Assembly (NCBI GenBank): GCA_036380695.1
Contig: DASVEG010000242.1
Coordinates: forward strand, 1-9,645
Length of the DNA: 9,645 nucleotides
Direction: 5' to 3'
Source of the DNA: DASVEG01 sp036380695
Lineage (GTDB): Bacteria > Actinomycetota > Acidimicrobiia > Acidimicrobiales > CADCTF01
Positions 1 through 6,186 of the stretch are shown in pieces. Below the pieces are notes generated by a model that made no database searches, was not told where the DNA came from, and was given only the letters and a program-made list of their open reading frames with translations. Every line of letters begins with the position of its first letter. The stretch's first letter is position 1. A program made the position numbers and the translations under genes.

Positions 1-2
1 TG

Positions 3-2336
3 CTCTCCGAGCTGCACTGGGCCGACCAGCTCGTCCTCGACCTGCTCGACCGGCTGCCGGACAAGATGCGCGGGCTGCCGTTCGTGCTCGTCGCCACCGC
101 CCGCACCGAGCTGGAGGAACGCTGGGCGCCAAAACCGACGGGCCGCAACCTCGTGCTCCTCCAGCTCGACCCGCTCGACCGCCGCGCCGCCGCGGAGCTC
201 GTCGAGGCATTGCTCGACGGCGCGGCGCGCCACGACCTCGTCGAGGCCGTGCTCGACCGCGCCGGCGGCAACCCGTTCTTCCTGGAGGAGCTGACCGGGC
301 TGCTGCACCACGCGAGCGCCGACGAGACGCAGCTGCCCGCGACGCTGCGGAGCCTCGTCGCGACGCGCCTCGACACCATCCCGTCGACCGAGCGCCGGGT
401 ACTCGACCACGCCGCGGTCATCGGTCGCCTCGGCTCCATCGAGGCTCTCGAAGCGCTGGCCGACGCGGGTGAGAACGTGCGGCGCGGGCTCGCGGCGCTC
501 GCGACGCGGGACGTCGTCGAGATCGACGGGCGCGAGTGGGCGTTCCGGTCCGACCTCGTACGCGAGGTCGCGTACGAGACGCTCACGAAGGCCGAACGGG
601 CGCGGCACCACGCGCGGCTCGGCCTGTACCTCGCCTCGCAGGCGCGTGAGCGCGACCGCGAGCGGGAACACCTGGAGCCGATCGCGCACCACCTGGCCAT
701 GGCGGCCGAGGTCGTCCGCGACCTCGGCGCGGTCGACGGCGTCGCCGACACGATCCTCGACGACGCGATCGAGGCGATCGGCCGGGCGTCCGACCAGGCC
801 GAGCGGCGGGAGACGCCCGCCCTCGTGGCCAGACTCGCGGACCGAGCGTTGACCCTCCTTCCGGCGGACCGGCGAGCCGTCCGCCGCCGGTTCCTCGTGC
901 GGCGGGCCAAGGCGCGCACGCTGCTCCGCCAGACGGACGCAGCGCGCGCCGACGTCGCCCAGGTGCTCACCGAGGCCGACGCCGACGGCGACGCATGGGC
1001 GGCGGCCGCTGGGCTCACGGTGCGCGGGCACATCGAGCAGAGCGAGGGTGCGCTGTACGACTCCGTCGCGAACTTCGACGAGGCGATCTCGCGCTGGCGT
1101 GAGCTCGGCGACAAGGCGGGCGAGGCGGACGCGCTGAGGATGCGGGGGCTCACCGACCTCTTCCTCGGCCGCTTGCAGGAAGCCGAGGAGACGATCTCGT
1201 CGGCGTTGGCGCTGTTCTGCGAGCTCGACGACCGCCGCGGGCAGGCGTGGGCGCAGTGGACGACGGCATGGATCTCCTTCACCGGCGGCGACACCGACCG
1301 CGCCGACGCGCAGATCGCCGAAGCCATCAAGCTGTTCGAAGAGGTCGGCGACTACGGCGGCCTGTCGTGGGCGCACGGGCTCCTTGCGTGGGTCCGCCTC
1401 CAGCAGGGCTTCCTCGACGAGGCCGACCGCCTCGGCGAGCTGTCGTTGCGCGAGGTCGACGCCGAGTCCGACCGGTGGGCGCGCGGGATGATGCTGATGC
1501 TCCGGTCGTCGACGAGGTTGTGGCGCGGGTTCACCGAGGAGTCCGTTCGCCTCGCGACCGAGGCCCGCGACGAGTTCCAGGCCATCGGCGACTCGACGGG
1601 CGAGTTGCGCGCCATCGCCAGCCTGTCGCGCGCGCAGATCCACAGCGGCCGCATCGCCGAGGCCGACGACCTCCTGCGCGCGGCCAGGCAGATGGCAGAG
1701 CGCGAGCTCGACCCAGCCGCGCGATCGCTCGGCGCCCTCATCGCGATCGGCACCGCGATCCAGGTCGGTGACGTGCGCCGCGCGCTCGACCTCGTCAACA
1801 ACGTCGACGACGACCCAGACGCCGCAGCGGTGCAGAATCCCGACCAGACCGTGTACGTCGGCCTCGCCCTGCTCCAGCTCGGCCGGCCGGAGGAGGCGGT
1901 AGCCCGGCTGCAGACCGCGTTCGCCGGGGCCGTCGGGCCCGGCCTGCGGGCCAACGCCGGTTCGTCGCTCGCCTTCGCCCTTGCGGTGGCGGGCCGTGCG
2001 GACGAAGCGATCGCGCAAGCGGACGCCATGGAGGAAGCCGAGGGCGGCACCTACCTCGACCGCATCATGCGGCGCTATGCGCGAGGGTTCGCGCTCCTCC
2101 GCCGCGACGGGGCCGCCGCGATCGACGAGCTCGACCGTGCGGTCCAAGCAGCGGACGCGACCGGCGACCGGCTGTCGCAGGCCCTCAGCCGCCTGGCCAG
2201 GGCGAGGGCGTTGGAGAGCCGGTGGCACCCCCAGGCCGGGCCCGCGTTGCAGGAGGCCCACGCCCGCCTCACCTCCATCGGCCTCCACCATTCGGCCTGG
2301 GACGACGTGTTCCGCCGCGCCGCCCGCGCCGGCTGA
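3..2336 (+). CDS. STAND/AAA ATPase with TPR-like C-terminal array (5'-truncated, C-terminal 777 residues)
   Basis: The frame is open from the first full codon at position 3, so the gene begins upstream; the ATG at 66 is internal. The first visible residues, LSELHWADQ, match the hhhDLHWAD Walker B region of AAA_16/STAND ATPases found in class III adenylate cyclase-like proteins and LuxR/MalT-type regulators. Next come FVLVATART (sensor-like strand), AGGNPFFLEEL and the winged-helix-like segment ending FRSDLVREVAYETL, all hallmarks of this family. From roughly residue 270 of the visible part onward the protein is helical, Ala/Leu/Glu-rich repeats resembling TPRs. It ends RRAARAG without a LuxR-type HTH, so any output or sensor domain (cyclase, kinase or HTH) must lie in the missing N terminus. 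Expected role: ATP-dependent cytoplasmic signal-transduction switch; the signal is unknown. Walker A is outside the window. Confidence 0.85.
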   Translation, partial: LSELHWADQLVLDLLDRLPDKMRGLPFVLVATARTELEERWAPKPTGRNLVLLQLDPLDRRAAAELVEALLDGAARHDLVEAVLDRAGGNPFFLEELTGLLHHASADETQLPATLRSLVATRLDTIPSTERRVLDHAAVIGRLGSIEALEALADAGENVRRGLAALATRDVVEIDGREWAFRSDLVREVAYETLTKAERARHHARLGLYLASQARERDREREHLEPIAHHLAMAAEVVRDLGAVDGVADTILDDAIEAIGRASDQAERRETPALVARLADRALTLLPADRRAVRRRFLVRRAKARTLLRQTDAARADVAQVLTEADADGDAWAAAAGLTVRGHIEQSEGALYDSVANFDEAISRWRELGDKAGEADALRMRGLTDLFLGRLQEAEETISSALALFCELDDRRGQAWAQWTTAWISFTGGDTDRADAQIAEAIKLFEEVGDYGGLSWAHGLLAWVRLQQGFLDEADRLGELSLREVDAESDRWARGMMLMLRSSTRLWRGFTEESVRLATEARDEFQAIGDSTGELRAIASLSRAQIHSGRIAEADDLLRAARQMAERELDPAARSLGALIAIGTAIQVGDVRRALDLVNNVDDDPDAAAVQNPDQTVYVGLALLQLGRPEEAVARLQTAFAGAVGPGLRANAGSSLAFALAVAGRADEAIAQADAMEEAEGGTYLDRIMRRYARGFALLRRDGAAAIDELDRAVQAADATGDRLSQALSRLARARALESRWHPQAGPALQEAHARLTSIGLHHSAWDDVFRRAARAG

Positions 2337-2358
2337 AGTCACATTGGGAGTGAGCCGG
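2329..2358 (+). terminator. Imperfect hairpin across the AAA gene stop codon (possible weak terminator)
   Basis: CCGGC at 2329-2333 pairs with GCCGG at 2354-2358, and TCAC at 2339-2342 pairs with GTGA at 2350-2353. A 5-nt bulge holds most of the stop codon, and the loop is 7 nt. There is no T tract. It ends 13 nt before the hemerythrin ATG, so it could attenuate read-through or shape the hemerythrin ribosome-binding region. It may also be chance in GC-rich DNA. Confidence 0.25.
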
Positions 2359-2371
2359 GCGCCGATCGGGA

Positions 2372-2974
2372 ATGGCAAACGGCATGAACGCCCTCACTGT
2401 GCTCAAGCAGGACCACGGCAACATCGAGGAGCTGTTCCATCGATTCGAGACGTGCGATCCCGGTGACACCGAGGAGCTCGGCCGCATTCGCGACAAGGTG
2501 ATCGAGCACCTCGCGAAGCACTCGCAACTCGAGGAGCAGATCTTCTATCCCGCCATTCGCGCCAAGGTCGGCGACGAAAACGCCTTCGTGGTGTTCGAAG
2601 GCCTCGAGGAGCACCACGTCGTCAAGGCCACGCTCTCCGAGCTCGAGAAGATGGCGCCGACCCACGATCGCTTCCGGGCGAAGATGACGGTGCTGATCGA
2701 GAGCGTTCGCCACCACGTCGAGGAAGAGGAGCAGGAGCTCTTCGAGAAGGCCCGCGAGGCCTTCACCATGGAAGAGCTCAACGACATGGGCGACGCGATG
2801 GAGAGCATCGAGCCGATCGTCCCGACGCGTGCCCACCCGCTCGCGCCCGACCAGCCGCCGCTCAACATCCTCGTCGGCCTGCCCGTCGCCGTGCTCGATC
2901 GCACGATCACCCTCGCGAAGGGCGTCGTCGGCGAGGTGCTCGATAGGGCCAAGCGGGGTACGAAGTCGTCATGA
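2372..2974 (+). CDS. Hemerythrin HHE domain-containing protein
   Basis: This 200-residue protein is a four-helix hemerythrin-like domain (about residues 8-130) that should bind a non-haem di-iron centre for O2, NO or redox/iron sensing in the cytoplasm. Candidate ligands fall in the expected helices: H15 in LKQDHG, H46/H50 with E54 in HSQLEEQIFYP, H81/H82 in EEHH, and H114/H115 with E118/E119 in RHHVEEEEQELF. After residue 150 comes a Pro-rich linker (TRAHPLAPDQPP) and an amphipathic C-terminal helix ending KRGTKSS, an arrangement familiar from actinobacterial hemerythrins. The ATG at 2372 has only a weak purine stretch upstream (TCGGGA); an in-frame ATG at 2384 would still keep every ligand. 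The stop overlaps the next gene's start (ATGA), so the two are probably translationally coupled. Its exact role, whether oxygen, nitrosative or iron stress, cannot be read from sequence. Confidence 0.9.
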   Translation: MANGMNALTVLKQDHGNIEELFHRFETCDPGDTEELGRIRDKVIEHLAKHSQLEEQIFYPAIRAKVGDENAFVVFEGLEEHHVVKATLSELEKMAPTHDRFRAKMTVLIESVRHHVEEEEQELFEKAREAFTMEELNDMGDAMESIEPIVPTRAHPLAPDQPPLNILVGLPVAVLDRTITLAKGVVGEVLDRAKRGTKSS

Positions 2975-3198
2975 CCCAACCGACGGATCGCACCGTCGAC
3001 GAGCCCAAGGCCGACGAGCCCGACGCCGGCGCGCCCAAGGCCGACGAGCAGGGTCGCCTCGATCGCCTGCAAGACCGCATCGACGAGGGGCGCCAGGATC
3101 TCGCCGAGCTGGCTGGCACCGACGACGAGCCCAGGTTCAGCGACGACGGCCGCATCGAAGACGGCGCAGGCACCGACACGAACGCCCCTCCCGGCTGA
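2971..3198 (+). CDS. Small acidic hypothetical protein coupled to hemerythrin
   Basis: This 75-residue, strongly acidic protein has no signal peptide or membrane segment. Residues 1-26 are disordered and contain two PKADE units, encoded by a 17-nt direct repeat. Residues 28-47 (RLDRLQDRIDEGRQDLAEL) form a likely amphipathic helix or short coiled coil. The tail, DDEPRFSDDGRIEDG, resembles small actinobacterial hypothetical proteins with a helix followed by a short acidic, Phe-containing motif; that resemblance is from memory, not a search. The start codon shares ATGA with the hemerythrin stop, which strongly supports a real, coupled gene. The stop codon sits in the loop of a 10-bp hairpin. No function can be assigned; a partner or adaptor for hemerythrin is a guess from position only. 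Confidence 0.7.
   Translation: MTQPTDRTVDEPKADEPDAGAPKADEQGRLDRLQDRIDEGRQDLAELAGTDDEPRFSDDGRIEDGAGTDTNAPPG
3003..3049 (+). repeat. 17-nt direct repeat within the acidic protein gene
   Basis: The sequence gcccaaggccgacgagc occurs at 3003-3019 and again at 3033-3049, exactly 30 nt apart and in frame. It encodes the two PKADE units, so it probably arose by an internal 10-codon duplication in the disordered N-terminal region. Confidence 0.8.
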
Positions 3199-3215
3199 CG
3201 ACTCCGCCGGGAGGG
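3186..3215 (+). terminator. Terminator-like hairpin after the hemerythrin operon
   Basis: A perfect 10-bp stem, CCCTCCCGGC at 3186-3195 with GCCGGGAGGG at 3206-3215, encloses a 10-nt loop that starts with the TGA stop codon (3196-3198). Only a short, poor T run follows (cacctt), as is common for terminators in high-GC actinobacteria. It ends the hemerythrin/acidic-protein transcript and may also stabilise its 3' end. Confidence 0.6.
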
Positions 3216-3234
3216 CACCTTGCGGCGGACGAGC

Positions 3235-3271
3235 GAGGCCGCCGGCCACGGAAACGTGGTTCGGCGGCCTC
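3235..3271. terminator. Long GAAA-capped hairpin between convergent genes (probable bidirectional terminator)
   Basis: GAGGCCGCCG at 3235-3244 pairs with CGGCGGCCTC at 3262-3271. After a small internal loop (G opposite TT), CCACG at 3246-3250 pairs with CGTGG at 3255-3259, closing a GAAA tetraloop (3251-3254). This GNRA cap forms only on the plus-strand RNA; the stem itself works in both directions. The element lies between the plus-strand hemerythrin operon and the minus-strand Hsp20 gene. No T tract flanks it. Confidence 0.55.
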
Positions 3272-3341
3272 GGTCGCGCCTGGCGTCGCGTGCAAGCAAC
3301 CTGCGCGTCTGAAGGGCGGTACTCGCCCTCCATGTCGCGCA

Positions 3342-3360
3342 GTCACCCGTTCGGGGTGAC
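3342..3360 (-). terminator. Short hairpin containing the Hsp20 stop codon
   Basis: GTCACCC at 3342-3348 pairs perfectly with GGGTGAC at 3354-3360 around the loop GTTCG. The Hsp20 stop (TGA read on the minus strand, 3345-3343) is inside the stem. It may act as a terminator or 3'-end stabiliser with the hairpin at 3235-3271, but it lacks a T tract. Confidence 0.4.
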
Positions 3361-3693
3361 CGTCTGCACGCCGATGCTGTCGCCGCGCAGGACGCGCACC
3401 GCGAGTTGGCCGTTCCCGAAGGACGCGGTCGCCTGACCACCGAAGCCGTCGGGGAGGTCGATGGCACGCTCGTACGGGCCGTAATGCCACTCGTGGAGCA
3501 GGTACTCCTTCGCAGGTTCGGAGCGCACGCCGGCGCGAATGGTCATGCGCCCGGCTTCGGTCACCTCGACCTCGACATCGTCGGGCATCACGCCTGGCAG
3601 GGGCGCCACCACGACGACGGCCTCGTCGGCTTCGTACATGTTGACGGGGACGTGCTGGCCTTCGAAGGGTGCGGACGAATCACGGTCGGGCAT
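3343..3693 (-). CDS. Small heat-shock protein, Hsp20/alpha-crystallin family
   Basis: This 116-residue protein is an ATP-independent holdase chaperone that should bind unfolding proteins in the cytoplasm. The alpha-crystallin domain starts almost at once: VNMYEADEAVVVVAPLPGV (17-35), then DDVEVEVTEAGRMTIRAG, HEWHYGPYERAIDLP (67-81), and the diagnostic AxxxNGxL motif as ASFGNGQL (90-97). A C-terminal I-x-V (I107/V109) could serve as the inter-dimer tail motif. The N-terminal arm is only about 14 residues, much shorter than in typical Hsp20 proteins, so large oligomers may be less favoured. The ATG at 3693 is preceded by GCAGG, a weak ribosome-binding site; no CIRCE or HAIR operator is visible upstream. 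It lies 51 nt downstream of the osmoprotectant binding-protein gene on the same strand, so read-through from that operon is possible. Confidence 0.88.
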   Translation of the reverse strand: MPDRDSSAPFEGQHVPVNMYEADEAVVVVAPLPGVMPDDVEVEVTEAGRMTIRAGVRSEPAKEYLLHEWHYGPYERAIDLPDGFGGQATASFGNGQLAVRVLRGDSIGVQTVTPNG

Positions 3694-3716
3694 GCGCCTG
3701 CTGTACCCCGCGACCG

Positions 3717-3737
3717 TCGCGCGTGAATTCCGCGCGA
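3717..3737 (-). terminator. Hairpin between binding-protein gene and Hsp20 gene
   Basis: TCGCGCG at 3717-3723 pairs with CGCGCGA at 3731-3737 around a 7-nt loop containing GAATTC. It begins 7 nt after the binding-protein stop on the minus strand and lies 23 nt upstream of the Hsp20 ATG. It fits a terminator for the osmoprotectant operon, or a leader structure for Hsp20; without a T tract neither is secure. Confidence 0.4.
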
Positions 3738-3744
3738 GTTCGGT

Positions 3745-4689
3745 CTAGCGGAGGTTCTCCTCGATCCAGTCCTCGGCGACCGTCGCCGGGTCCTCCTTGT
3801 CGACGTCGACGCGCTTGTTGAGCGCGATCAGCTCCTCGGTGGTCAGCGCCTCGGAGAGCCGCTCGAGCACCTCCTCGATCTCGTCGGTCAGGACGCTCGT
3901 ACGGATGACGGCGACGACGTTGCCGGCGGGCTGGATGAGCTTGTCGTCCTCGAGCACGACGAAGTCGTTCGCGACGAGCGCGGGGTCGGACGAGAAGAGG
4001 CGGGCGACGTCGACGTCGCCGTCCTTCAGCGCGCCAACCGTGATCGGTCCGCCGGTGTCGAGCGGCTTGAACTCCTTGAACTTCAGGCCGTAGACGTCCT
4101 GCAGCCCCTTCAGGCACGTGATGCGCTGCGCGCACTCGGCTGGCCCGCCCATGGTGAGGCCGGTCTCCTTGCCCTTGAGGTCGGAGATCTTCTTGACGCC
4201 GAGCTCGTCGGCCTTGTCCTTCGTCATCGCGATCACGTCGCCGTCGACGGCTTCCGACGGCTCGAGCACGGTGAGCTCCTTCTTGGTCGCTTCCTTGCGG
4301 AGCTTCTCGGTCAGCGTGTCGAGGTCGTCGCCGGGCTCGGCCGCGGCGGCGTCGTAGAACGCCAGCAGGTTGCCGACGTACTCCGGCACGAGGTCGATGT
4401 CTCCACGCTCGAGCGCCGGCGCGAGGATCTCGCGCGACCCGAGCTTGAGCTTGTAGCTCACCTTCACGCCTGCGTCCTCGAGGGCCTTGCCGAACATGTT
4501 GGCGAGCAGCTCGTTCTCCCCGAAGCCCGCCGACGCAACGGTGAGCGAGGGGCCGGCGGCGGCACCGTCTTCGTCTTCGCCGCCCGAATCCGCGTCGTCG
4601 TCGCCGCCACCGCACGCGGCGAGCAACACGAGCGTCAGCGCGGCGAACAAGGCGAGCAGCTTGCTGCGGGACGGGTGGGGGGATCGCAT
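3745..4689 (-). CDS. Osmoprotectant (glycine betaine/choline/proline-type) ABC transporter substrate-binding lipoprotein
   Basis: This 314-residue lipoprotein captures a compatible solute outside the membrane and delivers it to the two permeases encoded just upstream. The N terminus is a lipoprotein signal peptide: Arg/Lys-rich start, hydrophobic core LLALFAALTLVLL, and lipobox LAAC with C26 as the lipidated residue, then a Gly/Asp/Glu linker to about residue 47. The mature part fits the OpuAC/OsmF/ProX family: FGENELLANMFGKALEDAG (56-74), LGSREILAPALERGDIDLVPEYVGN (83-107) and TGGPITVGALKDGDVDVARLFSSDP. C186 and C192 (GGPAECAQRITC) may form a disulfide. The ATG at 4689 is chosen because it begins the signal peptide and has a perfect AAGGAG 9 nt upstream; longer in-frame extension to 5043 is shadow sequence overlapping the permease. 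Substrate identity among betaine, choline and proline cannot be fixed by eye. Confidence 0.92.
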   Translation of the reverse strand: MRSPHPSRSKLLALFAALTLVLLAACGGGDDDADSGGEDEDGAAAGPSLTVASAGFGENELLANMFGKALEDAGVKVSYKLKLGSREILAPALERGDIDLVPEYVGNLLAFYDAAAAEPGDDLDTLTEKLRKEATKKELTVLEPSEAVDGDVIAMTKDKADELGVKKISDLKGKETGLTMGGPAECAQRITCLKGLQDVYGLKFKEFKPLDTGGPITVGALKDGDVDVARLFSSDPALVANDFVVLEDDKLIQPAGNVVAVIRTSVLTDEIEEVLERLSEALTTEELIALNKRVDVDKEDPATVAEDWIEENLR

Positions 4690-4698
4690 GGCGGGATT

Positions 4699-4704
4699 CT
4701 CCTT
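4699..4704 (-). promoter_or_regulatory. Strong Shine-Dalgarno (AAGGAG) overlapping the permease stop
   Basis: On the minus strand the permease stop runs directly into the site as TGAAGGAG, followed 9 nt later by the ATG at 4689. It fixes the binding-protein start and allows ribosomes finishing the permease to reinitiate. It is the clearest ribosome-binding site in this operon, consistent with a need for more binding protein than permease. Confidence 0.8.
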
Positions 4705-5432
4705 CACGAGGGGCCTGCCGGCGCGACGGTGCCGGCGAGACCGGGTAGCGCTCGGTGGGCGGCGGGCGACGCGAGGCTGACACGCCGGGGCGTGACGCGG
4801 GCCTCGACGACGCCGAGGCCGACTTCGAGGGCGATGCACGACAGCGCGACGAGAACCGCTCCGCCGACCACCTGGCCGTAGTCCTGCGACGCGAATCCGT
4901 CGACGATGAATCGCCCGAGACCGCCTGACGCGACGACTGCGCCCAGGGTCGCGGTCGCGACGCACTGAACCGCGGACGTGCGCACGCCGGCCATCACCAG
5001 CGGCAGTGCGAGGCGGGCCTCGACGCGCCAGAGCTGTTGCCACGCGGTCATGCCCATGCCGTGCGCGGCTTCGCGCACGTCACGGTCGACGCCGCGCATG
5101 CCGACGTACGCGTTCGTGACGATCGGCGGTACGGCCAGCGCGACGAGGGCGATGACGGTCGGCGCGGTCCCGATGCCCGTCACCTGGACCGCGAGCACGA
5201 GCAGCGCGAACGACGGTATGGCGCGGCCGACGTTCGACACGTTGATGGCGAGCACGCCACCGCGGCCCACATGACCGAGCACGAGGCCGACGGGGAGGGC
5301 GATCGCGAGCGCGATGGCGATGGCGGTCGCCGACATCTGTGCGTGCTCGACGAGCCGGGCCGGGATGCCGCTCGGGCCCGACCACTGCTCGCTGGCGGTG
5401 AACCATTCCACCGCCTCGGTGATCGCGCTCAC
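4704..5432 (-). CDS. Osmoprotectant ABC transporter permease (second subunit)
   Basis: This 242-residue inner-membrane protein belongs to the BPD_transp_1 family (OpuCB/OpuCD, YehW/YehY type) and forms half of the translocation pore. After a short soluble N terminus come several hydrophobic segments (about 34-53, 60-84, 89-110, and two after 150). The cytoplasmic EAA loop that docks on the ATPase is clear: REAAHGMGMTAWQQLWRVEA at about 120-139, followed by LALPLVMAGVR. GGLGRFIVDGF is also typical. The start is GTG at 5432, sharing GTGA with the stop of the preceding permease, so the two are translationally coupled; the frame stays open far upstream but that part is shadow sequence. The C terminus (about 30 residues after the last membrane segment) is Ala/Arg/Pro-rich and cytoplasmic. 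Confidence 0.9.
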   Translation of the reverse strand: MSAITEAVEWFTASEQWSGPSGIPARLVEHAQMSATAIAIALAIALPVGLVLGHVGRGGVLAINVSNVGRAIPSFALLVLAVQVTGIGTAPTVIALVALAVPPIVTNAYVGMRGVDRDVREAAHGMGMTAWQQLWRVEARLALPLVMAGVRTSAVQCVATATLGAVVASGGLGRFIVDGFASQDYGQVVGGAVLVALSCIALEVGLGVVEARVTPRRVSLASPAAHRALPGLAGTVAPAGPS

Positions 5433-6154
5433 GTGGCCGCGCCCCGCCGGCTCCACGGCGACACCGCCCGCTGCACGCCGAGCAGGCCGAGGTCGGCCAC
5501 GACGGCGAGGGCGACCGACAACGCGGAGCCGACGACGATCGGCGTGCGGAAGTCGCGGTCGAGCCCGTCGTAGATCAACTGCCCGTACCCGCCCTGGCCG
5601 ATGAGCGCCGCGACCGTCACCAAGCCAATGGTGGTGACCGTCGCGATCCGGACGCCCGCGACGATCGTCGGCAACGCGAGCGGCAGCTCGATCTGCCACA
5701 ACTGCCGCGGCCACGAGTAGCCCGTCCCCGCGGCAGCCTCCTTCACGTCGTCCGGCACTTCTGCCAGACCGGTGAGCGTGTTCCTTGCTAGCACGAGCAG
5801 CGTGTAGCCGGTGAGGGCGATGAGCGACGTCGTCCGCGTCAGGCCCGTCCAGGGGACGAGCAGCGCGAACAGCGCCAGCGACGGGACGGTGTAGATCGTC
5901 CCCGAGACGATCAGAAGCGGCGGCGCGAGGCGCCTGACCCGGCTCGCGACGACGGCAAGCGGCAGGGCGATGAGCGCGCCGATCACCACCGACACGACGG
6001 TCAGGAACACGTGCTCCTGCGTGCGTGTCCAGATCTCGCTGCCGTGCCGGCCGACCCAGTCCCACCACACCCACGAGTCGGGGCCGTTGGCGGCGACGAT
6101 CGCCTCCGCGGCCGGGTGGAGAACGGCATCGGTCGCCGAGCGGAGAACCTCCAT
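5429..6154 (-). CDS. Osmoprotectant ABC transporter permease (first subunit)
   Basis: This 241-residue membrane protein is the partner of the following permease and heads the minus-strand half of the transporter. An N-terminal stretch with an unusual Trp cluster (SWVWWDWVG, 27-35) precedes the first membrane segment (about 49-70). Further segments lie at about 78-100, 109-123, 160-185 and near the C terminus. The EAA loop is KEAAAGTGYSWPRQLWQIEL (138-157) followed by PLALP, and GQGGYGQLIYDG is a typical late motif. I chose ATG at 6154 over an in-frame GTG at 6184, because the GTG would leave only 2 nt to the divergent ATPase start and adds the non-conserved GRTVACASG. No Shine-Dalgarno precedes 6154, so leaderless translation is possible. 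The last codons overlap the next start (GTGA). Confidence 0.9.
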   Translation of the reverse strand: MEVLRSATDAVLHPAAEAIVAANGPDSWVWWDWVGRHGSEIWTRTQEHVFLTVVSVVIGALIALPLAVVASRVRRLAPPLLIVSGTIYTVPSLALFALLVPWTGLTRTTSLIALTGYTLLVLARNTLTGLAEVPDDVKEAAAGTGYSWPRQLWQIELPLALPTIVAGVRIATVTTIGLVTVAALIGQGGYGQLIYDGLDRDFRTPIVVGSALSVALAVVADLGLLGVQRAVSPWSRRGAAT

Positions 6155-6186
6155 ACCGGAGGCGCACGCTACCGTGCGGCCCACTC
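6155..6186. promoter_or_regulatory. Divergent start region with symmetric dyad and overlapping -10-like hexamers
   Basis: Only 32 nt separate the permease ATG (6154, minus) and the ATPase ATG (6187, plus). A dyad, CGCACG (6163-6168) CTAC CGTGCG (6173-6178), is centred at 6170.5, exactly midway between the two starts. It contains TACCGT on the plus strand (6170-6175) and TAGCGT on the minus strand (6171-6166), both matching the TAnnnT -10 pattern. Each lies 11 nt from its own start codon, which would give leader sequences of only a few nucleotides. No clear -35 boxes and no Shine-Dalgarno sequences are seen on either side. The dyad could equally be a regulator's operator. All of this is inferred from sequence pattern. 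Confidence 0.45.

Noticed and set aside
1352..2050. Long antisense reading frame opposite the TPR region of the AAA gene
   Set aside because: Ser/Arg/Ala-rich composition, no recognisable domain, and complete overlap with a well-supported gene; a typical shadow in high-GC DNA.
2545..3333. 262-codon minus-strand frame opposite hemerythrin and the acidic protein
   Set aside because: Its middle part reads as a hydrophobic Val/Leu/Gly-rich stretch only because it is the complement of acidic codons; no start context or family motif.
3680..4783. 367-codon minus-strand frame overlapping the osmoprotectant binding-protein gene
   Set aside because: Arg-rich low-complexity translation in a shifted frame, whereas the other frame gives a clear lipoprotein with family motifs.
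6155..6184. In-frame GTG at 6184 as the start of the first permease
   Set aside because: It would sit 2 nt from the divergent ATPase start, has no Shine-Dalgarno, and adds ten residues not expected in the family; ATG at 6154 is preferred.
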